Source: Flavobacterium sp.
GTDB taxonomy: Bacteria > Bacteroidota > Bacteroidia > Flavobacteriales > Flavobacteriaceae
NCBI GenBank assembly: GCA_030151255.1
Contig: JASLED010000069.1
Span: 1 to 7,664, forward strand
DNA length: 7,664 bases
Direction of reading: 5' to 3'
A program made the translations under genes and the position numbers. The notes below the pieces were generated by a model that did no database searches, was not told the DNA's origin, and was given only the letters and a program-made list of their open reading frames with translations. Positions 1 through 6,903 of the stretch are shown piece after piece (positions within the stretch are counted from its first letter, which is position 1; every line of letters starts with the position of its first letter).

Positions 1-331
1 ATTTTGATGCCGGACCTTCATCTCCATGCGCCACAAAATCAATATATAATTCATTTTTTTCTAAATCTATTCCACGATGTGTGTAGGTTCTTATGTAAGG
101 CTTAACAGATTCTTCCACTGGTTTCCATTGATTTTTTTCAAAATCATATTCTGGTAAATACACTTTATCACAACCTTCTGGCGCAATAAATATTTTATTA
201 TTTACTCCGATAGTAGTTTTTGAAAATTTTGCAACTCCATCTCCTTGTAAAGTAATACGTATATAATGTGGTGTAATGTACTTTCTGTCTTTTAATGTAA
301 ACACATCATTGTCAACTTTTTTTCGTGTCAT
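1..331 (-). CDS. Siderophore-interacting flavoprotein (ferric-siderophore reductase family), N-terminal part
   Basis: The N-terminal 110 codons are present; the gene continues past the left edge. I translated it by hand from the complement: it begins MTRKKVDNDVFTLKDRKYIT and stays open to base 1. The segment RTYTHRGID (residues 81-89) fits the FAD-binding RxYT/S motif of the SIP/ViuB family, and HGDEGPASK (102-110) fits the conserved HG-x-x-GPAS stretch that follows it. Known members are cytoplasmic FAD enzymes that use NAD(P)H to reduce ferric siderophores and release iron. The start at 331 is supported by a -7 promoter box about 28 bases upstream. The missing C-terminal half would hold the NAD(P)H-binding domain, so completeness cannot be judged. 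Family assignment is fairly sure; the siderophore substrate is unknown. Confidence 0.8.
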   Translation of the reverse strand, partial: MTRKKVDNDVFTLKDRKYITPHYIRITLQGDGVAKFSKTTIGVNNKIFIAPEGCDKVYLPEYDFEKNQWKPVEESVKPYIRTYTHRGIDLEKNELYIDFVAHGDEGPASK

Positions 332-358
332 ACTATTTATTTCTACTAAAATCTAATA

Positions 359-366
359 CAAAGATA
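359..366 (-). promoter_or_regulatory. Bacteroidota -7 box (TATCTTTG) for the siderophore-interacting gene
   Basis: Read on the minus strand, the bases are TATCTTTG, an exact match to the TAnnTTTG -7 consensus of Bacteroidota sigma-ABfr promoters. Transcription would start near base 352, giving a leader of about 20 bases before the ATG at 331. No good TTG at -33 is seen at the usual 19-base spacing, which suggests a weak or activator-dependent promoter. Confidence 0.5.
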
Positions 367-400
367 TTCTTTTATTTAGATTAATTATAAATAAAAGAAT
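366..400. repeat. Perfect 13-bp inverted repeat covering the promoter of the siderophore-interacting gene
   Basis: ATTCTTTTATTTA (366-378) and its exact reverse complement TAAATAAAAGAAT (388-400) flank a 9-base spacer. The left arm starts at the outer base of the TATCTTTG box, so the dyad covers about -7 to -42 of the minus-strand promoter, where RNA polymerase binds. That placement suggests an operator. It does not look like a classic Fur box (GATAATGATAATCATTATC). Alternatively, because G plus seven T residues follow on the plus strand (401-408), it could be an AT-only rightward terminator, but no rightward gene precedes it in the window. Confidence 0.55.
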
Positions 401-481
401 GTTTTTTTATCGATCATTTCATTTCAGGTCATTTATATCGCTTTTTAATTCATTTAAAAAGTAAGGTTATTTCAAAAAATG

Positions 482-512
482 TTTCTCACTGTTTGATTAA
501 TTCATACTTTTG
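482..512 (+). promoter_or_regulatory. Promoter of the udk operon (-7 box TACTTTTG)
   Basis: TACTTTTG at 505-512 matches TAnnTTTG exactly. A TTTC at 482-485, 19 bases upstream, is a one-mismatch version of the TTTG -33 element. The predicted start near 518 leaves a very short A-rich leader ending ATAAACAAAC before the udk ATG at 531, with no Shine-Dalgarno sequence, as is usual in this phylum. It is the only clear promoter seen ahead of the four-gene operon. Confidence 0.55.
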
Positions 513-530
513 CCTAAAAAATAAACAAAC

Positions 531-1139
531 ATGCTAATTATCGGAATTGCCGGGGGTACTGGAAGTGGTAAAACTACTGTGGTTCATCAAATTATGAATG
601 AATTACCTGAAACGGAAGTTGGAATTATTTCACAAGACTCATATTATAAAGCTACTGACAATCTTAACTTTGAAGAAAGAACTTTAATCAATTTTGATCA
701 CCCAAGATCAATTGATTTTGATTTATTGGTTCAACACTTAAAAGAGCTAAAAGCAGGAAACAGTATCAACCAGCCTGTATATTCTTTTGTAAAACACAAC
801 AGAACAGACGATTACATCATAACTCATCCGAGAAAAGTAATGATTATTGAAGGTATTTTAATTTTATGTAATCCAGAATTAAGGGATTTATGTGATATTA
901 AAGTATTTGTTCATGCCGATTCTGACGAACGCCTTATCAGACGTTTAAAAAGAGATATTGCAGAACGCGGACGTGATATGATAGAAGTTTTAAATCGCTA
1001 TCAAAACACGCTAAAACCTATGCACGATCAGTTTATTGAGCCATCAAAAGCTTTTGCTGATATCATTATTCCAAACGACACTTACAATACTGTTGCAATT
1101 GATATTGTTCGCACCGTAATTAATGAGAAAATAGGTTAA
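531..1139 (+). CDS. udk: Uridine kinase (uridine/cytidine kinase)
   Basis: It phosphorylates uridine and cytidine to UMP and CMP with a nucleoside triphosphate, the first step of pyrimidine ribonucleoside salvage in the cytoplasm. The 202 residues match the usual bacterial length (E. coli Udk about 213). Visible motifs in order: P-loop GGTGSGKTT (8-16); SQDSYYK (34-40), containing the conserved Asp; FDHP (55-58); PVYSFVKHNRT (82-92), the nucleoside-binding stretch; EGIL (107-110); the arginine-rich lid RLIRRLKRDIAERGRD (134-149); and the C-terminal KPMHDQFIEPSK (162-173) followed by ADIIIP. It is the first gene of a rightward operon, 20 bases ahead of the DivIC-like gene. The start sits just behind a -7 box, which fixes it well. 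Nothing is missing or unusual. Confidence 0.95.
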   Translation: MLIIGIAGGTGSGKTTVVHQIMNELPETEVGIISQDSYYKATDNLNFEERTLINFDHPRSIDFDLLVQHLKELKAGNSINQPVYSFVKHNRTDDYIITHPRKVMIIEGILILCNPELRDLCDIKVFVHADSDERLIRRLKRDIAERGRDMIEVLNRYQNTLKPMHDQFIEPSKAFADIIIPNDTYNTVAIDIVRTVINEKIG

Positions 1140-1159
1140 CTTTATAAAAAATAAAGCCA

Positions 1160-1480
1160 ATGAATAACAAGGAAACTTTTATTAGGTTTAAAATTATCCG
1201 CATACTAAGAAATCCATTTTTCTTGGTAACTATTGGCTTTATCATTTGGATTATTTTTTTTGACAGTTATTCTCTTATCGAACATCACGCTATTGATAAA
1301 GAAATTAACAAATTAGAAGAAAGAGAAAATTATTTTCAGGGAGAAATAGATAAAGACAAAGAAGCTATTAAAAACCTAAAAAATGGAGATGCTACAGAAA
1401 AATATGCTCGCGAAAAATACTATATGAAACGAGATAACGAAGATATTTTCATTATTGAATTTGATACAATATCAAATTAA
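1160..1480 (+). CDS. Septum formation initiator family protein (DivIC/FtsB-like)
   Basis: A 106-residue single-pass membrane protein. Residues 1-18 are basic and presumably cytoplasmic; 19-35 form one hydrophobic helix (NPFFLVTIGFIIWIIFF); about 43-76 are strongly charged heptad-like sequence rich in Lys and Glu, a likely coiled coil; EKYAREKYYMKRDNEDIFII (80-99) is the characteristic tail of the DivIC/FtsB family. Relatives work in the periplasmic part of the divisome with FtsL/DivIB-type partners. The gene lies 20 bases after udk and 18 before mutA, so it is very likely cotranscribed. In Flavobacteriaceae this gene commonly sits beside udk and the mutase genes. The family call rests on architecture and the tail motif, since these proteins are poorly conserved in sequence. 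Confidence 0.82.
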   Translation: MNNKETFIRFKIIRILRNPFFLVTIGFIIWIIFFDSYSLIEHHAIDKEINKLEERENYFQGEIDKDKEAIKNLKNGDATEKYAREKYYMKRDNEDIFIIEFDTISN

Positions 1481-1498
1481 ACTTGACAACCAATTACT

Positions 1499-2869
1499 AT
1501 GAACAATCAACTTTTTGAAGAATTTAATAAAGTTTCATCAAAGGAGTGGAAAAACAAAATCCAATACGAACTAAAAGGTGCCGATTATAACGATACTTTA
1601 GTTTGGGAAAGTTTGGAAGGTATTAAGGTAAAACCTTTTTATCATAATGATGTTGACAACAATCCGATTAGCATTGATACACAAACTTCTTCCTTTAAAA
1701 TAGTGCAATCTATTTATGTTTTTGATCTTGAAAAATCAATCAAAAAAGCTAAAAACACACTTCAAAAAGGAGCTGAAGTTATCTATTTTACTATAGATAA
1801 CACTTCGATTCTTATTTCGCAACTTTTTGAAAAATTACCTAAAGAAAATACTTATTTCATTCAGCTTACTTTTCTTGATGTTGCTTATATCGAACAAGCT
1901 TCAAAATGGTTAGAAACAAACTTATTTAATGCACATATTCTAATTGATCCTATTCATCAATTAACAAACAACGGAAATTGGTTTGCTAATTTAGAGCAGG
2001 ATATAAAAAATGTAAATCAATTAACAAAAAACAGCAAAGCAGTAAATATTTGTATTAATACACAAACGTATCAAAATGCAGGCGCAAACATTACACAGCA
2101 AATTGCTTATACTCTGGCGCATTTAAACGAATATTTTAATAGAGTTGATACAATACATCAAACTATTTTTATTCAGGTGGCTGTTGGTACAAATTACTTT
2201 TTTGAAATTGCAAAGATAAAAGCACTTCGATTGTTAATTGAAACACTTAAGAAAGAATACACGCATAATTTTGACATTAAAATTATTGCAACGCCAACAA
2301 AAAGAAATAAAACGTTATATGATTACAACGTAAATATGTTGCGTACAACAACCGAGTGTATGAGCGCTATTTTAGGCGGAGCAGATTTTGTTCTAAATTT
2401 ACCTTATGATGCTATTTATCACAAAGACAACGAATTTAGCGATAGAATTGCAAGAAATCAGTTATTGATTTTAAAAGAAGAAAGTTATTTTAATATTGTA
2501 GATAATCCAACAGAAGGAACCTATTATATAGATCAATTAACAATTCAATTGGCAGAAAAAGCATTAGACTTATTCAAACAAATTGAAAAAGCAGACGGAT
2601 TAATTACTTCTTTAATTGAAGGAACAATTCAGCGAAAAATAAACGAATCGGCAACCAAAGAGCAAGAGCTTTTTAATGCTGGAAAAGAAGTGTTATTAGG
2701 AACAAACAAATACCCTAATCCACAAGACTTTATGAGTAACGATTTGGAATTGTATCCATTTGTTAAGCAAAATCCTCGCAAAACGTTGATCGCTCCAATT
2801 ATCGAAAGAAGATTGGCTGAAGCATACGAACAACAAAGATTAGAGCAGGAAAAGAACAAAACCAACTAG
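1499..2869 (+). CDS. mutA: Methylmalonyl-CoA mutase, small (beta) subunit, without B12 domain
   Basis: The noncatalytic partner of the mutase encoded next door; together they interconvert succinyl-CoA and (R)-methylmalonyl-CoA. Its 456 residues form a divergent TIM-barrel domain. YQNAGANITQQIAYTLAHLN (191-210) aligns with the large-subunit segment HMQEAGATADIELAYTLADG but lacks the active-site His. GTNYFFEIAKIKALRLL (230-246) matches GMNHFMEIAKMRAARML; RIARNQLLILKEES (316-329) and GTYYIDQLT (340-348) also match. It ends in a charged tail after the barrel. There is no C-terminal Rossmann/cobalamin-like domain, unlike the roughly 640-residue small subunit of Propionibacterium. I believe this short form is usual in Flavobacteriaceae, so I do not read it as damage. 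Only two bases separate it from mutB, implying translational coupling. Confidence 0.9.
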   Translation: MNNQLFEEFNKVSSKEWKNKIQYELKGADYNDTLVWESLEGIKVKPFYHNDVDNNPISIDTQTSSFKIVQSIYVFDLEKSIKKAKNTLQKGAEVIYFTIDNTSILISQLFEKLPKENTYFIQLTFLDVAYIEQASKWLETNLFNAHILIDPIHQLTNNGNWFANLEQDIKNVNQLTKNSKAVNICINTQTYQNAGANITQQIAYTLAHLNEYFNRVDTIHQTIFIQVAVGTNYFFEIAKIKALRLLIETLKKEYTHNFDIKIIATPTKRNKTLYDYNVNMLRTTTECMSAILGGADFVLNLPYDAIYHKDNEFSDRIARNQLLILKEESYFNIVDNPTEGTYYIDQLTIQLAEKALDLFKQIEKADGLITSLIEGTIQRKINESATKEQELFNAGKEVLLGTNKYPNPQDFMSNDLELYPFVKQNPRKTLIAPIIERRLAEAYEQQRLEQEKNKTN

Positions 2870-2871
2870 TT

Positions 2872-4995
2872 ATGAAAAGAAAGGATTTACAACATCTTCA
2901 GCTTGATACTTCTCAAATGAAGACCACAACTGAATCTTCTGATTTTGTAACAGCAGAAGGTATTCAAGTAAATAAAAAATACAGCCAAAACGATATGAAC
3001 TCAATTGAACATATCGGATTTGCAGCAGGGTTTGCACCCAATTTAAGAGGCCCATACGGTACAATGTACGTTCAACGTCCTTGGACAATTAGACAATATG
3101 CAGGTTTTTCTACGGCAGAAGAAAGTAATGCTTTTTACCGCAGAAACTTAGCCGCAGGACAAAAAGGATTGTCTGTTGCTTTTGACTTAGCTACTCACCG
3201 TGGCTACGATTCGGATCACGAACGTGTGGTGGGTGATGTAGGAAAAGCAGGTGTTGCCATTGATAGCGTAGAAGATATGAAAGTGCTTTTCGACCAAATT
3301 CCTTTGGGAGAAATGTCTGTATCAATGACTATGAATGGTGCGGTATTGCCTATTATGGCATTTTATATCGTTGCTGCAATGGAGCAAGGCGTAGATCCTA
3401 AATTATTATCGGGTACGATTCAAAATGATATTCTAAAAGAGTTTATGGTGCGTAATACTTACATTTACCCACCTACTCCATCGATGAAAATTATTGCTGA
3501 TATTTTTGAATACACGAGCAATAATATGCCAAAATTCAACTCCATTTCTATTTCGGGTTACCATATGCAAGAAGCTGGGGCAACGGCAGATATTGAATTG
3601 GCTTACACCTTGGCAGATGGTTTAGAATACATTAGAACAGGATTAAATGCAGGAATGAAGATTGATGACTTTGCTCCTCGCCTTTCATTTTTCTGGGCTA
3701 TTGGAATGAATCATTTTATGGAAATTGCGAAAATGAGAGCTGCTCGTATGCTATGGGCAAAACTTCTTACACAATTTAATCCAAAAAGCGATAAAACATT
3801 GGCTTTGCGTACGCATTGTCAAACTTCTGGATGGAGTTTAACCGAACAAGATCCATTCAATAACGTAGCGCGTACAGCAATTGAAGCTGCTGCTGCTGCA
3901 TTTGGTGGTACGCAATCTTTGCACACTAACGCTTTGGACGAAGCCATTGCCTTACCAACCGATTTCTCTGCTCGTATTGCGCGTAACACGCAAATTTTCT
4001 TACAAGAAGAAACCAAAATTTGCAAAACGGTAGATCCTTGGGCAGGAAGTTATTATGTAGAAAGTTTAACCAATGATATTGCTGAAAAAGCGTGGCAATT
4101 AATTCAGGAAGTGGAAGAATTGGGTGGAATGACAAAAGCCATTGAAGCCGGAATTCCAAAACTGAGAATTGAAGAAGCTGCTGCAAGAAAACAAGCAAGA
4201 ATTGACAGCGGACAAGATACAATTGTTGGTGTAAACAAATATCGTTTGGAAAAAGAAGATCCTCTTCATATCTTAGAGGTAGATAACCAAGCGGTAAGAA
4301 AACAACAAATTGACCGATTAGATTCGATTAAGGCAACAAGAGATAACGCAAAAGTAAAAGCAACGTTAGACCAATTGACCGAATGTGCCAAAACAGGACA
4401 AGGCAACTTATTGGCTTTGGCCGTAGAAGCAGCCAAAGAACGTGCTACTTTAGGTGAGATCAGCGATGCTTTAGAAGAAATTTTTGGTCGTTTCAAAGCG
4501 CAAATTCAATCAGTAAGCGGAGTGTATAGCAAAGAAATAAAAGACGATAGTAGCTTTCAGAAAGCGAAAGAATTGGCCGATAAATTTGCCGAATTAGAAG
4601 GACGTCGTCCACGTATAATGATTGCAAAAATGGGACAAGATGGGCACGATCGTGGAGCTAAAGTAGTAGCTACAGGTTATGCCGATGTCGGTTTTGATGT
4701 AGACATTGGACCATTGTTCCAAACGCCTGCTGAAGCAGCCAAACAAGCCGTTGAAAATGATGTTCACGCTTTGGGAGTTTCTTCTTTGGCAGCTGGGCAC
4801 AAAACATTGGTTCCGCAAGTAATTGAAGAACTGAAAAAATATGGCCGAGATGATATTATGGTAATTGTTGGAGGAGTAATTCCTGCGCAAGATTATCAGT
4901 ATTTATTCGATGCAGGTGCTGTAGCCGTTTTTGGTCCTGGAACAAAAATTAGCGAAGCAGCCATTACAATTTTAGATATTTTATTGGACGAATAA
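2872..4995 (+). CDS. mutB: Methylmalonyl-CoA mutase, large (alpha) catalytic subunit
   Basis: Adenosylcobalamin-dependent radical mutase linking propionyl-CoA/methylmalonyl-CoA to succinyl-CoA and the TCA cycle. At 707 residues it is full length. The substrate-binding TIM barrel covers roughly residues 40-550 and the cobalamin-binding Rossmann domain about 578-707. By comparison with my recollection of the Propionibacterium enzyme, the key residues are present: Y76 in RQYAGFS (Y89 there), R194 in FMVRNTYIYPP (R207), Y230-H231 in SGYHMQEAG (Y243-H244), and the B12 loop K586-MGQD590-GH592-DRG (K604, D608, H610; H592 is the base-off cobalt ligand). GGVIP (667-671) and FGPGT (687-691) complete the B12 site. 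It follows mutA by two bases and ends just before a strong terminator. A catalytically competent enzyme is expected. No epimerase or MeaB/ArgK chaperone gene is in the window. Confidence 0.97.
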   Translation: MKRKDLQHLQLDTSQMKTTTESSDFVTAEGIQVNKKYSQNDMNSIEHIGFAAGFAPNLRGPYGTMYVQRPWTIRQYAGFSTAEESNAFYRRNLAAGQKGLSVAFDLATHRGYDSDHERVVGDVGKAGVAIDSVEDMKVLFDQIPLGEMSVSMTMNGAVLPIMAFYIVAAMEQGVDPKLLSGTIQNDILKEFMVRNTYIYPPTPSMKIIADIFEYTSNNMPKFNSISISGYHMQEAGATADIELAYTLADGLEYIRTGLNAGMKIDDFAPRLSFFWAIGMNHFMEIAKMRAARMLWAKLLTQFNPKSDKTLALRTHCQTSGWSLTEQDPFNNVARTAIEAAAAAFGGTQSLHTNALDEAIALPTDFSARIARNTQIFLQEETKICKTVDPWAGSYYVESLTNDIAEKAWQLIQEVEELGGMTKAIEAGIPKLRIEEAAARKQARIDSGQDTIVGVNKYRLEKEDPLHILEVDNQAVRKQQIDRLDSIKATRDNAKVKATLDQLTECAKTGQGNLLALAVEAAKERATLGEISDALEEIFGRFKAQIQSVSGVYSKEIKDDSSFQKAKELADKFAELEGRRPRIMIAKMGQDGHDRGAKVVATGYADVGFDVDIGPLFQTPAEAAKQAVENDVHALGVSSLAAGHKTLVPQVIEELKKYGRDDIMVIVGGVIPAQDYQYLFDAGAVAVFGPGTKISEAAITILDILLDE

Positions 4996-5014
4996 TCCTT
5001 GAAATAAATACATA

Positions 5015-5051
5015 AAAAAAGCTTGTAGAGATGATCTTTACAAGCTTTTTT
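5015..5051. terminator. Bidirectional terminator between mutB and the pseudouridine synthase gene
   Basis: A continuous stem pairs 5015-5031 with 5035-5051: 17 pairs including one G-T wobble, closed by a TGA loop. The core is AAGCTTGTA/TACAAGCTT. The stem base is an A-run (5014-5020) on the left and a T-run (5046-5051) on the right, so each strand ends in U residues. It lies 20 bases after the mutB stop and 23 bases before the end of the convergent gene, and should terminate both transcripts. Confidence 0.88.
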
Positions 5052-5073
5052 ATTTATATCTAATTTTCACCTT

Positions 5074-5772
5074 TTATTTCGGTTCTATCACATTCCAAAT
5101 TACCTCATCGGGTGTTGGAGCTACAATGTACAATTCTTCCTTTGTAACTGGATGCATAAAACGAAGCGAACGCGCATGAAGGTTTATTCCTCCATCTGGA
5201 TTACTTCGGTCGAATCCATATTTTAAATCACCTTTAATTGGACAACCTACCGCAGCCAATTGACATCGAATCTGATGATGCCTGCCCGTAAAAAGATCTA
5301 CTTCTAAAGCTGAATATTTTTTTAATTGATGAAACAATTTGTAACTCAACTTGGCTTTTTTACTGTTTGGAACTTCTTTTTTATGTGCTTTTGAAGTATT
5401 GTTTTTAGGATTTCTGGTTAAATAATGTTCCAACACTTCTTCTACTTGAGGTGGAGCATCTTTAACAACTGCCCAATACGTTTTTTGTGTTTCTCTATTT
5501 TTAAACGATTCATTTAATCGTGTTAATGCTTTAGATGTTTTGGCAAAAACCACCAATCCAGAAGTTGGTCGATCCAAGCGATGAATTACACCCAAAAATA
5601 CTTCGCCAGGCTTATTGTATTTTACTTTTATATATTCCTTTACAATATCGCTCAAAGGAATATCTCCAGTTTTATCGCCTTGTACAATATCTCCTACGCG
5701 CTTATTAATTACAATAATATGGTTGTCTTCATGTAAAACTTCTAAATTCTCTGGTGTAGAAACAATTTTCAT
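5074..5772 (-). CDS. RluA-family RNA pseudouridine synthase
   Basis: Converts specific uridines in rRNA or tRNA to pseudouridine. The 232 residues form only the catalytic domain. The signature GVIHRLDRPTSG (61-72) carries the catalytic Asp at D67. LEDNHIIVINK-type sequence at about 13-24 is the N-terminal strand of the fold, TGRHHQIRCQLA (162-173) is the conserved RNA-side motif III, and GDLKYG (181-186) and NLHARSLRFMHP (197-208) follow as in RluA/RluC/RluD/TruC. No N-terminal S4 RNA-binding domain is present, so it is closer in layout to RluA or TruC than to RluC/RluD. The RNA target cannot be deduced. It is downstream of panB in the same direction, with a hairpin in the 71-base gap. Family call is secure, member name is not. 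Confidence 0.92.
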   Translation of the reverse strand: MKIVSTPENLEVLHEDNHIIVINKRVGDIVQGDKTGDIPLSDIVKEYIKVKYNKPGEVFLGVIHRLDRPTSGLVVFAKTSKALTRLNESFKNRETQKTYWAVVKDAPPQVEEVLEHYLTRNPKNNTSKAHKKEVPNSKKAKLSYKLFHQLKKYSALEVDLFTGRHHQIRCQLAAVGCPIKGDLKYGFDRSNPDGGINLHARSLRFMHPVTKEELYIVAPTPDEVIWNVIEPK

Positions 5773-5789
5773 TACAAATGGTTTTAAAC

Positions 5790-5823
5790 TAAAATATCCT
5801 TTTGCAAAGAAAAGGATATTTTA
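5790..5823 (-). terminator. Hairpin after panB, possible terminator or attenuator
   Basis: A perfect 14-bp stem pairs 5790-5803 with 5810-5823 (core AAAATATCCTTTT and its exact reverse complement) around the 6-base loop GCAAAG. Read leftwards from panB, it begins 21 bases after the stop codon and ends in ATTTTA followed by GTTTAAAA, a weak U-rich tail. It could end the panB transcript, protect its 3' end, or reduce read-through into the pseudouridine synthase gene, whose ATG is only 18 bases further on. No convincing separate promoter for that gene is seen. Confidence 0.6.
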
Positions 5824-5830
5824 TATTTCA

Positions 5831-5846
5831 TAAGCAATATTGCTTA
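5831..5846. repeat. 16-bp perfect palindrome overlapping the panB stop codon
   Basis: TAAGCAATATTGCTTA is its own reverse complement with no spacer. Bases 5844-5846 are the panB stop codon (TAA on the minus strand), so the last panB bases form half of it. With only 7 bases separating it from the hairpin at 5790-5823, it could be a protein-binding dyad or simply a chance AT-rich palindrome. Confidence 0.45.
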
Positions 5847-6662
5847 ATATTGTTCTTTTTCGTTCGGAAAATCTACCGATTTTACATCATCTACATATTG
5901 AGCAACTGCATTTTTCATTTCGTCATACACATTCATATAACGACGTAAAAACTTAGGACTAAATTCATGTGTAAGTCCAATCATATCATGCGTTACCAAC
6001 ACTTGCCCATCTACTCCATTACCTGCTCCGATTCCAATAACAGGAATGGAAATACTTTCTGCCACTTTTTTAGCTAATGCTGCCGGAATTTTTTCTAATA
6101 CTACCGCAAAACATCCAATTTCTTCCAACATTTTAGCATCAGCAAGCAATTGTTCTGCTTCTTGTTCTTCTTTTGCTCTTACTGTATATGTTCCGAATTT
6201 ATAAATTGATTGAGGTGTAAGTCCTAAGTGCCCCATTACAGGTACTCCAGCATCCAAAATACGTTTTATTCCTTCTCTAATTTCTTCTCCACCTTCCATT
6301 TTTACAGCATGAGCACCGCTTTCTTTCATAATACGAATAGCTGAGCGTAAAGCCTCTTTAGGATCTGATTGATAAGAACCAAATGGTAAATCTACAACAA
6401 TAAGTGCTCTATCTGCTCCACGAACTACAGATTGTGCGTGGTAAATCATTTGATCTAAAGTAATTGGCAAAGTAGTTTCGTGTCCGGCCATTACATTACT
6501 TGCAGAATCACCTACAAGCATAACATCAATTCCACCTGCTTCTAATACTTTTGCCATCGAATAATCGTAACAAGTAAGCATAGAGATTTTTTCTCCATTA
6601 GCTTTCATATCAATTAGCGACTTTGTTGTCACTTTTTTATAATCTTTCTTAGCTACTGACAT
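5844..6662 (-). CDS. panB: 3-methyl-2-oxobutanoate hydroxymethyltransferase (ketopantoate synthesis)
   Basis: Transfers a hydroxymethyl group from 5,10-methylene-tetrahydrofolate to alpha-ketoisovalerate to make ketopantoate, the first committed step to pantothenate and coenzyme A, in the cytoplasm. The 272 residues are close to the usual 260-280. The (beta/alpha)8 barrel carries the expected Mg2+ and active-site residues, matched to E. coli numbering from memory: D52 in LVGDSASN (D45), D91 in VVDLPFG (D84), K121 and E123 in VKMEGGE (K112, E114), H145 in MGHLGLTPQS (H136), and E190 in VLEKIP (E181); PVIGIGAG (207-214) follows. The E. coli loop GDSLGM is GDSASN here. The short N-terminal extension MSVAKKDYKK keeps the start at 6662, after an A-rich leader. 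It is followed by the pseudouridine synthase gene and may share its transcript. Confidence 0.96.
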   Translation of the reverse strand: MSVAKKDYKKVTTKSLIDMKANGEKISMLTCYDYSMAKVLEAGGIDVMLVGDSASNVMAGHETTLPITLDQMIYHAQSVVRGADRALIVVDLPFGSYQSDPKEALRSAIRIMKESGAHAVKMEGGEEIREGIKRILDAGVPVMGHLGLTPQSIYKFGTYTVRAKEEQEAEQLLADAKMLEEIGCFAVVLEKIPAALAKKVAESISIPVIGIGAGNGVDGQVLVTHDMIGLTHEFSPKFLRRYMNVYDEMKNAVAQYVDDVKSVDFPNEKEQY

Positions 6663-6903
6663 TTGTTGTTTGTTTTATTATTTATTGTAAAAGTAGAATA
6701 AAAAGAGTTGATATAAAAAGAATACCTCGATTAATTCATTTTTATCTCAAAAAACGCAGAAAGTAATTTCTTTTTTTGAAATAAAAAATAGTTGAATACA
6801 GAACTTTACTAACTGGATTATACTCTCCTAATTTAACAGAAAATAATTATATTAGTAAAAAAATTAGCTACTCGAGCGCAGCGAACAGATGAAATAAATA
6901 CGG
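6663..6903. other. Gene-free stretch upstream of panB
   Basis: Very AT-rich, with stops in all frames at short intervals and no convincing coding signal. The part next to panB holds its leader and probable promoter. The rest shows only weak dyads, such as TTTACTAA (6805-6812) with TTAGTAAA (6852-6859). The segment GCTACTCGAGCGCAGCGAACAG (6868-6889) is distinctly richer in G+C than its surroundings and probably already belongs to the mobile-cassette region on its right. Confidence 0.5.
6688..6695 (-). promoter_or_regulatory. Possible -7 box of panB
   Basis: Read on the minus strand, the bases are TACTTTTA, one mismatch from TAnnTTTG, 25 bases before the panB start. A T-run, but no clear TTG, lies about 19 bases further upstream. 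The leader after it (AATAATAAAACAAACAACAA) is the A-rich type seen before other genes here. Weak evidence, supported mainly by position. Confidence 0.3.

Noticed and set aside
441..461. 8-bp hairpin CTTTTTAA/TTAAAAAG upstream of udk
   Set aside because: Made only of A and T apart from the end pair, with no T-run after it; expected by chance in DNA this AT-rich.
2629..2865. Minus-strand open frame of 78 codons inside mutA
   Set aside because: Antisense to well-matched mutA sequence; no upstream signals and no recognisable motif.
3926..4222. Open frame of 98 codons on the minus strand inside mutB
   Set aside because: Lies antisense to a fully conserved part of the mutase, has no promoter, and its translation looks like low-complexity antisense product.
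5615..5833. Plus-strand open frame of 72 codons over the start of the pseudouridine synthase gene
   Set aside because: Antisense to conserved catalytic-domain sequence, runs through the intergenic hairpin, and has no start signals.
6805..6859. Inverted repeat TTTACTAA/TTAGTAAA in the region upstream of panB
   Set aside because: Eight bases with a 39-base spacer in AT-rich DNA is close to chance expectation.
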